Assembly (NCBI GenBank): GCA_029945985.1
Contig: JAQSDP010000479.1
Location: forward strand, 1-11,666
Length of the DNA stretch: 11,666 nucleotides
Reading direction: 5' to 3'
From: a bacterium
GTDB lineage: Bacteria > Acidobacteriota > Blastocatellia > Pyrinomonadales > Pyrinomonadaceae
Positions 1-5,462 of this stretch are shown piece by piece. Below the pieces are notes generated by a model, which made no database searches, had not been told where the DNA came from, and saw only the letters and a program-made list of their open reading frames with translations. Position 1 is the stretch's first letter. Each line of letters starts with the position of its first letter. Position numbers and translations under genes: made by a program.

Positions 1-1005
1 CTCGATTACGGGCTAGGCGGGCCGGTTAATACATGGCAAGGGATCTTTCCGGAGATCGCAAAGTTTACGCGGGTCGTCCAGTATCACCGGGCCGGTTACG
101 GGCGTTCGGACGCGCCTTGGACACCGTACAGTTTCACCGTTGCCGCCACTCAACTGCGGGCGCTGCTGCAGCGTTCCAACATCCCCGGGCCGTATGTGCT
201 TGTCGGGCATTCGTTGGGGAACGCGCACATCAGGGCGTTTGCGCATCTCTTTCCGGAAGAGGTCGCCGGGATGGTCCTCATTGATCCTGTAAACGCACGC
301 ATTTTCGAGGCCATGAGCGAGAAAGAAAAGGCGGAAGACGAGAAATGGGTGAAAGACTTTTTGCTGCGTGCCCCACCGGGCCCCAAGGCCGAGATCACAT
401 TTCTCACGACCGAAGACAAAGACCTCAAAACGCTCAGGGCATTCAAGCGACCGCCGGATGTGCCGATGGTCCTACTTGTCGCCGGCCGGCATGAAGCCGG
501 TGCGACGTGGAAGCGTTCAGTGATCGAGGAATACGGCCCGTGGATATATGAGGCATCTGAGGGTGCTCTTATTCTGGACGCCGAGAGCACGCATTACATC
601 CATCGCGACAATCCCGGCCTTGTGATCTCATCGATCCGCCGCGTCGTATTCCCGAGCGTCTCGCTAAAGATGGAGCGACTTGTCAAAGACAAAGGCGTAG
701 AGGCCGCGGTCAGTACCTATCGAGCTTTGATACCGCGCTATCCGCACGATTACTTCGTTGAGAGCCACCTCAACACGCTCGGCTACCAAAGGCTGCGCGA
801 GAAGGATATGAAAGGCGCCATCATGCTTTTCAAGCTGAACGTCGAAATGTTCCCGCAAGCCTCGAATCCCTACGACAGCCTCGCCGAAGCCTACATGGCC
901 GACGGGCAAAATACCCTCGCGGTAGAAAACTATCGCCGGTCCTTAGAACTGAATCCGAAGAACACCAACGCTGCCGAGATGCTGAAAAAGTTAGGTGTGC
1001 CTTAA
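1..1005 (+). CDS. Alpha/beta-hydrolase with C-terminal TPR repeats (5' end outside window)
   Basis: The frame is open from the first base; 334 residues are visible and the true start lies upstream. The N-terminal part is an alpha/beta-hydrolase fold. A DYGLGG stretch sits at the oxyanion-hole position (residues 2-7), the nucleophile elbow is GHSLG with Ser71, and a THYIHRDNP segment carries the probable catalytic His198. The acid residue is not obvious; the Asp in VLIDP is one candidate. After about residue 210 the protein becomes helical and ends in two TPR-like units (about 258-290 and 290-323; the second reads SLAEAYMADG...YRRSLELNP). The substrate cannot be named; esterases, epoxide hydrolases and proline iminopeptidases share this core. 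TPR tails suggest protein contacts. No signal peptide can be judged because the N-terminus is missing. The GTG inside the elbow region (196) is not a plausible start, since it would cut off half the fold. Confidence 0.85.
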   Translation, partial: LDYGLGGPVNTWQGIFPEIAKFTRVVQYHRAGYGRSDAPWTPYSFTVAATQLRALLQRSNIPGPYVLVGHSLGNAHIRAFAHLFPEEVAGMVLIDPVNARIFEAMSEKEKAEDEKWVKDFLLRAPPGPKAEITFLTTEDKDLKTLRAFKRPPDVPMVLLVAGRHEAGATWKRSVIEEYGPWIYEASEGALILDAESTHYIHRDNPGLVISSIRRVVFPSVSLKMERLVKDKGVEAAVSTYRALIPRYPHDYFVESHLNTLGYQRLREKDMKGAIMLFKLNVEMFPQASNPYDSLAEAYMADGQNTLAVENYRRSLELNPKNTNAAEMLKKLGVP

Positions 1006-1030
1006 TTGTTCGGAAGGGGGGTAAGTAGTC

Positions 1031-1064
1031 AGAAGAGCCCGCGAGTGATCGTGGGCTTCTTTTC
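1031..1064 (+). terminator. Rho-independent terminator, probably bidirectional
   Basis: It lies 26 bases after the hydrolase stop. AGCCCGCG (1036-1043) pairs with CGTGGGCT (1050-1057) across a 6-base loop, giving 8 bp with one G-T pair. TCTTTTCT follows directly. On the minus strand the same hairpin lies 20 bases beyond the stop of the 25-codon ORF and is preceded by AAAAGA, so it could end both convergent transcripts, less efficiently on the minus side where the following tract is poor in T. Confidence 0.75.
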
Positions 1065-1076
1065 TATAACGCTTGA

Positions 1077-1154
1077 CTAGCGTACTAATAGCAAATAGAT
1101 CGCATAAGCGATTGGGCGGCCACCGCCCATCATACCCATAATTCCACCTAACAT
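1077..1154 (-). CDS. Small Gly/Met-rich hydrophobic protein, 25 residues (candidate)
   Basis: This short ORF has an ATG at 1154-1152 and a TAG at 1079-1077. A perfect GGAGG (1167-1163) sits 8 bases upstream of the ATG, a better ribosome-binding site than most longer genes here show. The peptide starts MLGGIMGMMGGG, then has one Arg-Pro, and ends with a hydrophobic stretch IAYAIYLLLVR, which could be a short membrane segment. The 3' end runs into the hairpin at 1031-1064. A 7-bp GC-rich inverted repeat (1113-1129) lies inside the coding part. I know no family for it. The longer frame across the same bases (991-1245) gives an unconvincing product. Support is ribosome-binding site, composition and position only. 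Confidence 0.4.
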   Translation of the reverse strand: MLGGIMGMMGGGRPIAYAIYLLLVR

Positions 1155-1229
1155 AATTGCTGCCTCCGGTAATTTGAATAGCCCCGTTCTTTGAACGCTT
1201 TCGGACGAACTCGAGGTTCAAGTCGATGA

Positions 1230-1255
1230 CGAAGCATCTTCGCAATTTTGCGAAG
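1230..1255. repeat. Overlapping inverted repeats (two mutually exclusive hairpins)
   Basis: CGAAG (1230-1234), CTTCGC (1238-1243) and GCGAAG (1250-1255) lie in a row. The middle block can pair with either neighbour, giving CGAAG-CAT-CTTCG or a 6-bp stem with an AATTTT loop; the second lies within the perfect inverted repeat CTTCGCAATTTTGCGAAG. It lies between the stop of the minus-strand secreted gene (1281) and the start of the 25-codon ORF (1154). It could be a weak terminator (no T-tract), an operator, or a switch in the leader of the small ORF. Confidence 0.4.
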
Positions 1256-1280
1256 TGTCCACGACCACCATCTTGAGTGC

Positions 1281-1673
1281 CTAATTGCCCGGGCGGCGGG
1301 TATTCGGCTCGCGTTTTACAGGCCGTGCGGGCCTAGGTGAATTCCCGGGCATATTCGTGTTAGTGGCCCGGACGGCGTTCGCGGAATTGTACATGCCGTT
1401 ATGAATGCCGGAGTTGCGGGCGGGTCCGAGCGTGTTCGTCGCGTTCGATGACGGCAGTTCCGAACTGCAATCGATCTCCCAGCGGTCCGCGTTGGCATTC
1501 CAATCGGCGCGGACCCATTTCGTAGCATTGCTATCAGGGCGGTAATTGGCATTCCAGCCGTAGGTGATCGCCGGGCAAGTCGGGCGAGGCGTGTCCGACG
1601 TTTGTGCCCATGCAGCTGCGATCATCAATAGCAGAAGGCCGGACAGGAGTATCACGGAGTGTTTTGCGTTCAT
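1281..1673 (-). CDS. Small secreted protein, unknown function
   Basis: About 130 residues from the ATG at 1673. The frame also extends to a TTG at 1712, but the ATG puts a standard signal peptide at the very N-terminus: MNAKHSVILLSGLLLLMIAAAWAQ, with likely cleavage after AWA or AQ. The mature part is hydrophilic, rich in Asn, Arg and Pro, with two cysteines (PTCPAITYGWNA and WEIDCSSE) that could form a disulfide. It contains three short repeats of the WNAN kind (YGWNANYRPDSN, ADWNANADRWE) and an Arg/Pro-rich tail. No enzymatic motif is visible. The ribosome-binding site is weak. I do not recognise the family. Confidence 0.6.
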   Translation of the reverse strand: MNAKHSVILLSGLLLLMIAAAWAQTSDTPRPTCPAITYGWNANYRPDSNATKWVRADWNANADRWEIDCSSELPSSNATNTLGPARNSGIHNGMYNSANAVRATNTNMPGNSPRPARPVKREPNTRRPGN

Positions 1674-1747
1674 CTTGGCGGACAGCTTATTATCAAGCCG
1701 GAAACGTGTCAATTGAAATCAAAAACTACGCAATACAGAAGAAGAGA

Positions 1748-1766
1748 GCCACGAAATACACGAAAC
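1748..1766. repeat. CACGAA-type dispersed repeat, single arm
   Basis: GCCACGAAATACACGAAAC, the same motif as the arms at 2561-2614 and 3698-3826. It sits in the 131-bp gap between the minus-strand secreted gene and the methyltransferase, about 40 bases upstream of the methyltransferase start. Confidence 0.55.
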
Positions 1767-1804
1767 AAGAAAGGCGGAAGCACGCTGTTTGTTAGGAGTG
1801 AAGA

Positions 1805-2533
1805 ATGACTCTGCGGGTTGATTCTGAAAAGTATGAGGTCCGGGCGCTTGAGGGGGTGGCGGATTGGCGTGGGAAGCGGGTTGTTGAGATCGGGTGCGGG
1901 AAGGGAAGGCTGACGGAGAGGTTGGCGAGCCTTGGCGCAAGCGTTGAGGCGAGCGATCCGAACAAGGAAGCCATCGCGGCGGCTCGCGACGGTTTGCCCA
2001 ACCGGTTTGCCGAGCGGGTCCGCTTTACCGTCGGCCAGGCCGAGCTGCTTGGTTACCGCGATGCGTCGTTCGACACGGCGGTGTTCGCGTGGTCTTTGTG
2101 ATGAGTGCCCCACCAGGGCATGGTCCAGGCCCTCCTCGAAGCACATCGCGTTCTTAAGCCGGGAGGTTTGCTGATCGATCTGCGGCCTGCTGCCGTACAC
2201 CGGCGCGTCGGGATCATCGAGGACGGTGAATACAAACTGCTGTGGCGAATGCGCGAAGGTTTTGACGACGATCATGCCGCCGATCGAGCGGTCGCCGACG
2301 TGATAGAACGCGGGCTTTTCAAACAGACAGGCCGTACACGCTTTCCGTGTTTTCGCACGATGGACAACATCGCCGAATTTCGCGAATGGCTCGTCGATTT
2401 CGTCGAGCGTAACGGCCACGAACCTCACGACTGGCTCGACCGCCGTCTCGAAAAGAAACTCACCGCCTCACCCCCGAAAACAAAGATCGCCGTCAGCGCC
2501 CCGCTGGTCCTGCGTGTTCTTAGGAAACTGTAG
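1805..2533 (+). CDS. Class I SAM-dependent methyltransferase, probable selenoprotein with tandem UGA (Sec99-Sec100)
   Basis: The start is ATG 1805 with AGGAG (1794-1798) 6 bases upstream. Residues 26-34 (VVEIGCGKG) are motif I of class I methyltransferases; Asp51 (ASDPN) is the acidic residue expected to bind the SAM ribose; SFDTAVFAWSL (88-98) is strand beta-4. Codons 99 and 100 are TGA TGA (2099-2104). The same frame then continues VPHQGMVQALLEAHRVLKPGG, the usual helix and post-I motif, and runs on to TAG 2531-2533, giving 242 residues if both TGAs are decoded. The sequence on both sides matches one continuous fold, with no shift of frame. A SECIS-like hairpin follows (separate entry). In arsenite methyltransferases (ArsM) an active-site Cys lies at this point after beta-4, so Cys or Sec here could touch a thiophilic substrate; this is inference. 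Alternatives are a nonsense-mutated pseudogene or two separate products, the second from GTG 2105. Confidence 0.7.
2105..2144 (+). promoter_or_regulatory. Candidate bacterial SECIS element
   Basis: Directly after the second TGA, a 40-base hairpin can form. The lower stem is GTGC (2105-2108) with GCAC (2141-2144), then an internal loop, then the upper stem AGGGC (2115-2119) with GCCCT (2129-2133). An A-G mismatch and a TG/CA pair close on an apical GTC, reading GGTC at 2122-2125. GGUC starts 17 bases after the second TGA. In E. coli fdhF, as I remember it, the apical GGUC starts 18 bases after UGA. A competing 6-bp hairpin (2105-2110 with 2116-2121) is possible. No folding energy was computed. 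Confidence 0.5.
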
Positions 2534-2560
2534 GGTCTACTAATGTCTTATTCGGGTTGC

Positions 2561-2614
2561 TTCGTGTGATTTCGTGGTTTCCGTTCAAGAAATTCAGCCA
2601 CGAAACTACACGAA
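2561..2614. repeat. CACGAA-type inverted repeat
   Basis: The left arm TTCGTGTGATTTCGTGG (2561-2577) and the right arm CCACGAAACTACACGAA (2598-2614) are inverted complements at 15 of 17 positions, 20 bases apart. A further ACACGAAA follows on the right. It lies just after the methyltransferase stop. Confidence 0.75.
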
Positions 2615-2716
2615 AGAACACGAAATTTGTTTCACGTATTGGCGTGGAAGAGGCCTTGAGTCTCGCTCCATTCGATGGTGTATTGGTTGTTCATTGGCTT
2701 GTCGTTGGCGAGTTCA

Positions 2717-2745
2717 CCACCCGCTACCGCAGGTGGTACTGACAG
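2717..2745. repeat. CCACC...GGTGG hairpin repeat, copy 1
   Basis: A 29-base unit that matches 5432-5460 at 27 of 29 positions. CCACC pairs with GGTGG, with an inner GC/GC pair and a 4-base loop. The two differences between the copies both fall in the loop, so the stem is unchanged. Confidence 0.75.
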
Positions 2746-2853
2746 GGGTTGCGTCCTGATATCGCCCCTTGCTGACCCGCGGGCTTGTGCGTTCTGACAC
2801 CCTAGATTGCGAGTGCAGGCAAGTGTTGCAGGGATGAAATATCGTTTATAGAC

Positions 2854-3276
2854 TCACTGGATGGTGATCTTGTTTGAGCGGAGGATGATGCCTTCGAAGC
2901 GGTCAACGAGATCGATGAAGATCTTTTTGGGCTGCGTGTCGCTGGCGCGAATCATGAAGCCGAGTGAGGCGAGTTCGCTATTAGACTTGATCGCGCACCA
3001 GCCATAGATGCGGACACTTCTGTCGTCGTAGAGATTGATCCAGGTTCGGGCAGCGTTGGTGTTGTTTCCGCACGGCGGCAGGACCGGTGCGGCGATGAAA
3101 AATTCGTCCAAGATATCCGTTCGATTCACTACTTCGATCACATACACCTTTACGGCATATCCATTATTCGTGCCGTCACTGACGCTGACCAGTTTCAACT
3201 TCGGCTTCGGTAAACTCTGGCCGAGGGCCGCGATGGAAAGTGCCAGGATGATGAGGGCGAGGCGTGTGAATTTCAT
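2854..3276 (-). CDS. Secreted protein, unknown function
   Basis: 140 residues from ATG 3276. The N-terminus MKFTRLALIILALSIAALGQ is a clear signal peptide with likely cleavage near ALG-Q. The mature part (about 120 residues) has alternating hydrophobic strands (AVKVYVIEVVNRT, SVRIYGWCAI, KIFIDLVDRFEGIIL), suggesting a beta-sandwich. Two cysteines (PPCGNN, GWCAIK) could form a disulfide. No catalytic motif is seen. It is divergent from the EF-hand gene at 3436, with 159 bp between. The ribosome-binding site is weak (GAAAG about 16 bases upstream). The family is not recognised. Confidence 0.65.
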   Translation of the reverse strand: MKFTRLALIILALSIAALGQSLPKPKLKLVSVSDGTNNGYAVKVYVIEVVNRTDILDEFFIAAPVLPPCGNNTNAARTWINLYDDRSVRIYGWCAIKSNSELASLGFMIRASDTQPKKIFIDLVDRFEGIILRSNKITIQ

Positions 3277-3330
3277 TGATGACTATTTTCTTTCGCGGCC
3301 GGTGAGGTGTCAATCGTGACAAAAGATCTT

Positions 3331-3398
3331 TGCGCGAATCACGCGGAATGTCCGCGAATATTTCGGAGCAAAATTTCCTATTCGCGACGATTCGTGTA
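3331..3398. repeat. CGCGAA/CACGAA-type imperfect inverted repeat
   Basis: GCGCGAATCACGCGG with TCCGCGAATA (3332-3360) on the left faces TATTCGCGACGATTCGTG (3379-3396) on the right; the ends are partly complementary, with CGCGAATA as the exact core. It lies between the divergent genes starting at 3276 and 3436, so it probably overlaps their promoters. Confidence 0.45.
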
Positions 3399-3435
3399 AC
3401 ATCGCTCGAAACGTGTTGGGGGAAGTTCATTAATT

Positions 3436-3696
3436 ATGGCGGATGCGAGGGAAGTGGAATTGGTGCGCAAGGTGCAGGGGATGGTGGCTGAGCGGTTTGA
3501 TGGGAATTATAAGACGGCGTTTGATCAGTATGGTCGGGACGGGTTGATGGACGAGAAGGGCCTCGAGAGACTTCTGAAGGACGCGGGCGTGGGAAATTTT
3601 GCGACGCGCGGGACGTGGACCGCAGCAATAATGGAAAAGCTCGACGGCGATCGCGATGGGTTTATCTCTTTCGCGGAGCTTCAGTTTCTGCAATAG
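3436..3696 (+). CDS. Small EF-hand calcium-binding protein
   Basis: 86 residues, no signal peptide, so probably cytoplasmic. The C-terminal loop DGDRDGFISFAE (residues 70-81) fits the canonical EF-hand pattern: Asp at 1, 3 and 5, Gly at 6, Ile at 8 and Glu at 12. An upstream segment (about residues 26-44, FDQYGRDGLMDEKGLERLL) resembles a degenerate first hand, consistent with EF-hands working in pairs. GGGGGAAG lies about 11 bases before the ATG, somewhat far but usable. Likely a calcium sensor or buffer; the partner is unknown. The stop is followed at once by the inverted repeat at 3698. Confidence 0.8.
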   Translation: MADAREVELVRKVQGMVAERFDGNYKTAFDQYGRDGLMDEKGLERLLKDAGVGNFATRGTWTAAIMEKLDGDRDGFISFAELQFLQ

Positions 3697-3697
3697 A

Positions 3698-3826
3698 AAT
3701 TAGCCACGAATTGCACGAATCGCACGAATTTATTTGAGCGACGGTCACGCGGTTATATCGAAGTAACGCGAGAGCGTCCGACGACTTGAAAGAAATTATC
3801 GATATTAGTGTAATTTGTGGCTAATT
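3698..3826. repeat. MITE-like element with CACGAA-type terminal inverted repeats
   Basis: The left arm 3698-3730 and right arm 3794-3826 are 33 bases each. They are inverted complements at 25 of 33 positions; the outer 10 (AATTAGCCAC) match exactly. The 63-base interior encodes nothing visible. The element fills nearly the whole gap between the EF-hand stop (3696) and the next gene. Confidence 0.6.
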
Positions 3827-3859
3827 CCTCTCTTCTCTTTGGAGCGTTTGGTGGCTACA

Positions 3860-4300
3860 ATGCATGGCATTATGAAAGCAATCGTATCGATCGTAGTTCT
3901 CGCGTTCGCGATGTGTTCGGCCGCGGTCGGCCAGGATGAGAAGGGCAGTGTTGAGGATCAGTTGATCGCGCTGGATAAGGCGTGGACTGCGGCTGAGTTG
4001 AAAGGTGATAAGAAAGCTGCCGGTGCACTTATCGCTGATGATTATATCGGCACCACGCAGCGGGGCAAGATCGAAAACAAGACAGAATACCTCGCCTCGG
4101 TGGTCCCCAATTCCGATATGATCGTGTCCGACGATTACAAGATCACGGTCCACGGTGACATCGCGATCATGACCCACCGCGCAACGCTCAAAGGCGTCCG
4201 CAATCTCCAATTCCGCTCAACTCACGTCTGGCAAAAACGCGGCGGCAAATGGCTCATCATCGCCCACCACGGCAGCCAGATAACTCCCGAGGTCGATTGA
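3860..4300 (+). CDS. Exported DUF4440/SnoaL-like (NTF2-fold) protein
   Basis: 146 residues from ATG 3860, or 142 from ATG 3872. I prefer 3860 because GGTGG lies 5-6 bases before it; either start leaves the signal peptide MKAIVSIVVLAFAMCSAAVGQ intact. The mature part follows the NTF2-like pattern of DUF4440: a helix VEDQLIALDKAWTAAELKGD, then LIADDYIGTTQRGKIENKTEYLA, then strands (MIVSDDYKITVHGDIAIMTH, LQFRSTHVWQKRGGKWLIIAHH). The closing W-x-x-x-x-H-H pattern is typical of the family. Members are small periplasmic or cytoplasmic proteins, sometimes enzymes, mostly of unknown ligand. The gene converges on the dehydratase, 14 bases from its stop. A TTG-started extension to 3815 would run into the repeat arm and is unlikely. 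Confidence 0.8.
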   Translation: MHGIMKAIVSIVVLAFAMCSAAVGQDEKGSVEDQLIALDKAWTAAELKGDKKAAGALIADDYIGTTQRGKIENKTEYLASVVPNSDMIVSDDYKITVHGDIAIMTHRATLKGVRNLQFRSTHVWQKRGGKWLIIAHHGSQITPEVD

Positions 4301-4314
4301 TTCTGACGAGTCAA

Positions 4315-5313
4315 CTAGAGGGTACCGAGGGAGAAGTTGCCCCCGCAGAGGATGATGACGACATGGGATTCGGGGGAGAATTTGTCCCTGAGCTTTTCGG
4401 CTGCGGCGAGGGTGCAGGAGGAGGCCGGTTCGCAGATGACCTTGAGGCGTTCGGCGATGTATTTGAGCTCGGCGAGAGCTTCGGCGTCGGTGACGACGGT
4501 GACGCTTTCGATGTAGTCCTGGGTGAGCTTGAGCGTGCGCTCGGTGACCGCGGGAGCGCCGAGGGTTTTGGCGATCGAGGTGATGGCGGGGAGCGTGACA
4601 GGTTGTCCGGCGGCAAGTGCTTGGGCCATTGCGTCGGCTCCGTGGGTTTCTACGCCGAAGACGCGTCGTTCGTCGAACGCGTGGCGTCCGCTTACCACCC
4701 CGTCAGCCGAAGCGACTGCCTCCCCTCTTTTAGAAGGAGGGGAGCTTTCTTTGATCGCGATCGCAACTCCGACGGCCATTCCGCCGCCCCCGATCGAGGC
4801 GAAGACGTCGGTGACCTGGGGGCAGTCTTCAAGGATCTCTAGGCCGACGGTGCCCTGGCCGGCGATGACGCGTTCGTCGTCGAAGGGGTGGACGAAGGTC
4901 ATACCGCTGTTTGTATAAGTTTCGATCGCGGCGAATGCTTCTGCGATGTTGGGCAGGAGTTCGACGGTGGCTCCATAGCCTCGTGCGGCGTCTAGGTAAT
5001 TCTGCGGCGTGTTCGCCGGCATCAGTATCAGCGATTCGACACCGAGATTCGTTGCCGCATACGCCACGCCCTGCGCATGGTTGCCGCCGCTGACGGCGAC
5101 TACCCCTTTCTGCTTCTGTTCATCGGTTAACGACAGTATCGTGTTGAATGCCCCTCTAGGCTTGAATGAACCTGTCTTCTGGAAAAGCTCGTATTTGATG
5201 TAGACGTTCGTCCCGAGGCGGCGGCTAAGGGTATCGCTGCGTTCGAGCGGTGTGCGTTTGACGTACGGCGCTATGGTTTCGCGGGCCTGTTTGATGTCGT
5301 TGAGGGTGATCAT
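4315..5313 (-). CDS. PLP-dependent threonine/serine ammonia-lyase with in-frame repeat insert
   Basis: 332 residues from ATG 5313 (MITLNDIKQARETI, a typical family start); a GTG extension to 5382 adds an unconvincing N-terminus. It deaminates L-threonine and/or L-serine to 2-oxo acids and uses pyridoxal phosphate (fold type II). Visible motifs are SFKPRGA with the PLP lysine Lys51, SGGNHAQG (75-82), GGGGM (175-179, phosphate-binding loop), and a C-terminal CGGN near residues 323-326. There is no C-terminal ACT domain, so it resembles the short catabolic or serine-racemase-like members rather than the long isoleucine-regulated IlvA. Between AVGVAIAIK and VFGVE (about residues 189-215) there are some 20-25 residues more than I expect; they are encoded by a palindromic repeat (separate entry). 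All catalytic motifs are intact, so it may be active. Related activities such as serine racemase or hydroxyaspartate lyase cannot be excluded. Confidence 0.85.
   Translation of the reverse strand: MITLNDIKQARETIAPYVKRTPLERSDTLSRRLGTNVYIKYELFQKTGSFKPRGAFNTILSLTDEQKQKGVVAVSGGNHAQGVAYAATNLGVESLILMPANTPQNYLDAARGYGATVELLPNIAEAFAAIETYTNSGMTFVHPFDDERVIAGQGTVGLEILEDCPQVTDVFASIGGGGMAVGVAIAIKESSPPSKRGEAVASADGVVSGRHAFDERRVFGVETHGADAMAQALAAGQPVTLPAITSIAKTLGAPAVTERTLKLTQDYIESVTVVTDAEALAELKYIAERLKVICEPASSCTLAAAEKLRDKFSPESHVVIILCGGNFSLGTL
4690..4744. repeat. Palindromic repeat element inserted in frame in the dehydratase gene
   Basis: CTCCCCTC (4720-4727) and GAGGGGAG (4737-4744) are exact inverted arms. 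Next to them on the coding (minus) strand is GTCGC-TTCG-GCTGAC, a 5-bp stem with one bulged T and a UUCG tetraloop, followed by GGGGTGGT. Sequences of the type CTCCCCTCCTT...GGGGTGGT recur as intergenic repeats in many bacteria, from general knowledge. Here the element is translated (SSPPSKRGEAVASADGVVSG) without breaking the frame. The edges are approximate. Confidence 0.6.
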
Positions 5314-5385
5314 TTCGGGCGCAAGTCTAGCATGGAAAATCGTTACTTTTATAGACGGATAAGTTAAGCTATCGACGGACACCGA

Positions 5386-5403
5386 AATTCAAGATCTTGA
5401 ATT
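5386..5403. promoter_or_regulatory. Perfect 18-bp palindrome, possible operator
   Basis: AATTCAAGATCTTGAATT is fully self-complementary. It lies in the 149-bp region between the divergent dehydratase (start 5313) and the large exported protein (start 5463), the usual place for a dimeric regulator site. No regulator gene is nearby, and it could also be a fragment of a dispersed repeat. Confidence 0.4.
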
Positions 5404-5431
5404 GTTAGGAAGCGAGTTGGCAACGGTAGAG

Positions 5432-5460
5432 CCACCCGCTGACGCAGGTGGTACTGACAG
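5432..5460. repeat. CCACC...GGTGG hairpin repeat, copy 2, overlapping a ribosome-binding site
   Basis: 27 of 29 bases match 2717-2745. It ends two bases before the ATG of the 1335-residue gene. Its 3' arm contains AGGTGG (5446-5451), 11 bases before the ATG, the only Shine-Dalgarno-like sequence there. The same bases form the 3' arm of the hairpin (5432-5436 with 5447-5451), so folding would hide the site. Confidence 0.65.
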
Positions 5461-5462
5461 AA

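Larger units (their letters stand above)
2534..2853. other. Gene-free, repeat-rich intergenic stretch
   Basis: No convincing gene. It holds an inverted CACGAA repeat (2561-2614), a copy of the CCACC...GGTGG hairpin repeat (2717-2745), and a tail (2746-2815) with further repeat-like pieces, including AGGGG/CCCCT arms and the palindrome CCCGCGGG. The short open frames across it are translations of repeats. Confidence 0.6.

Noticed and set aside
991..1245. 84-codon minus-strand frame
   Set aside because: It overlaps the end of the hydrolase and reads through the terminator hairpin; the peptide has no protein-like pattern. The 25-codon ORF in another frame has the good ribosome-binding site.
1709..2428. 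A 239-codon open frame on the minus strand
   Set aside because: It lies opposite the methyltransferase, has no family likeness or ribosome-binding site, and its product has the composition of an antisense shadow. The plus strand shows clear methyltransferase motifs on both sides of the TGA pair.
2105..2533. Separate gene starting at GTG 2105
   Set aside because: It would begin in the middle of a methyltransferase fold, with no SAM-binding motif and no clear ribosome-binding site. Reading through the TGA pair explains it better.
2557..2759. Two 61-codon plus-strand frames
   Set aside because: They are translations of the CACGAA and CCACC...GGTGG repeats (HETTRKNTKF-type peptides), not genes.
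2720..2815. Possible CRISPR or riboswitch in the repeat-rich gap
   Set aside because: There is only one copy of each unit here with no regular spacing, and no conserved riboswitch core that I can recognise.
4750..4770. GATCGCGATCGC (HIP1-like octamer GCGATCGC)
   Set aside because: A single occurrence inside a coding region of a GC-rich genome is expected by chance.
4249..4918. Plus-strand frames of 197 and 131 codons
   Set aside because: They are antisense to the dehydratase, whose motifs are unmistakable.
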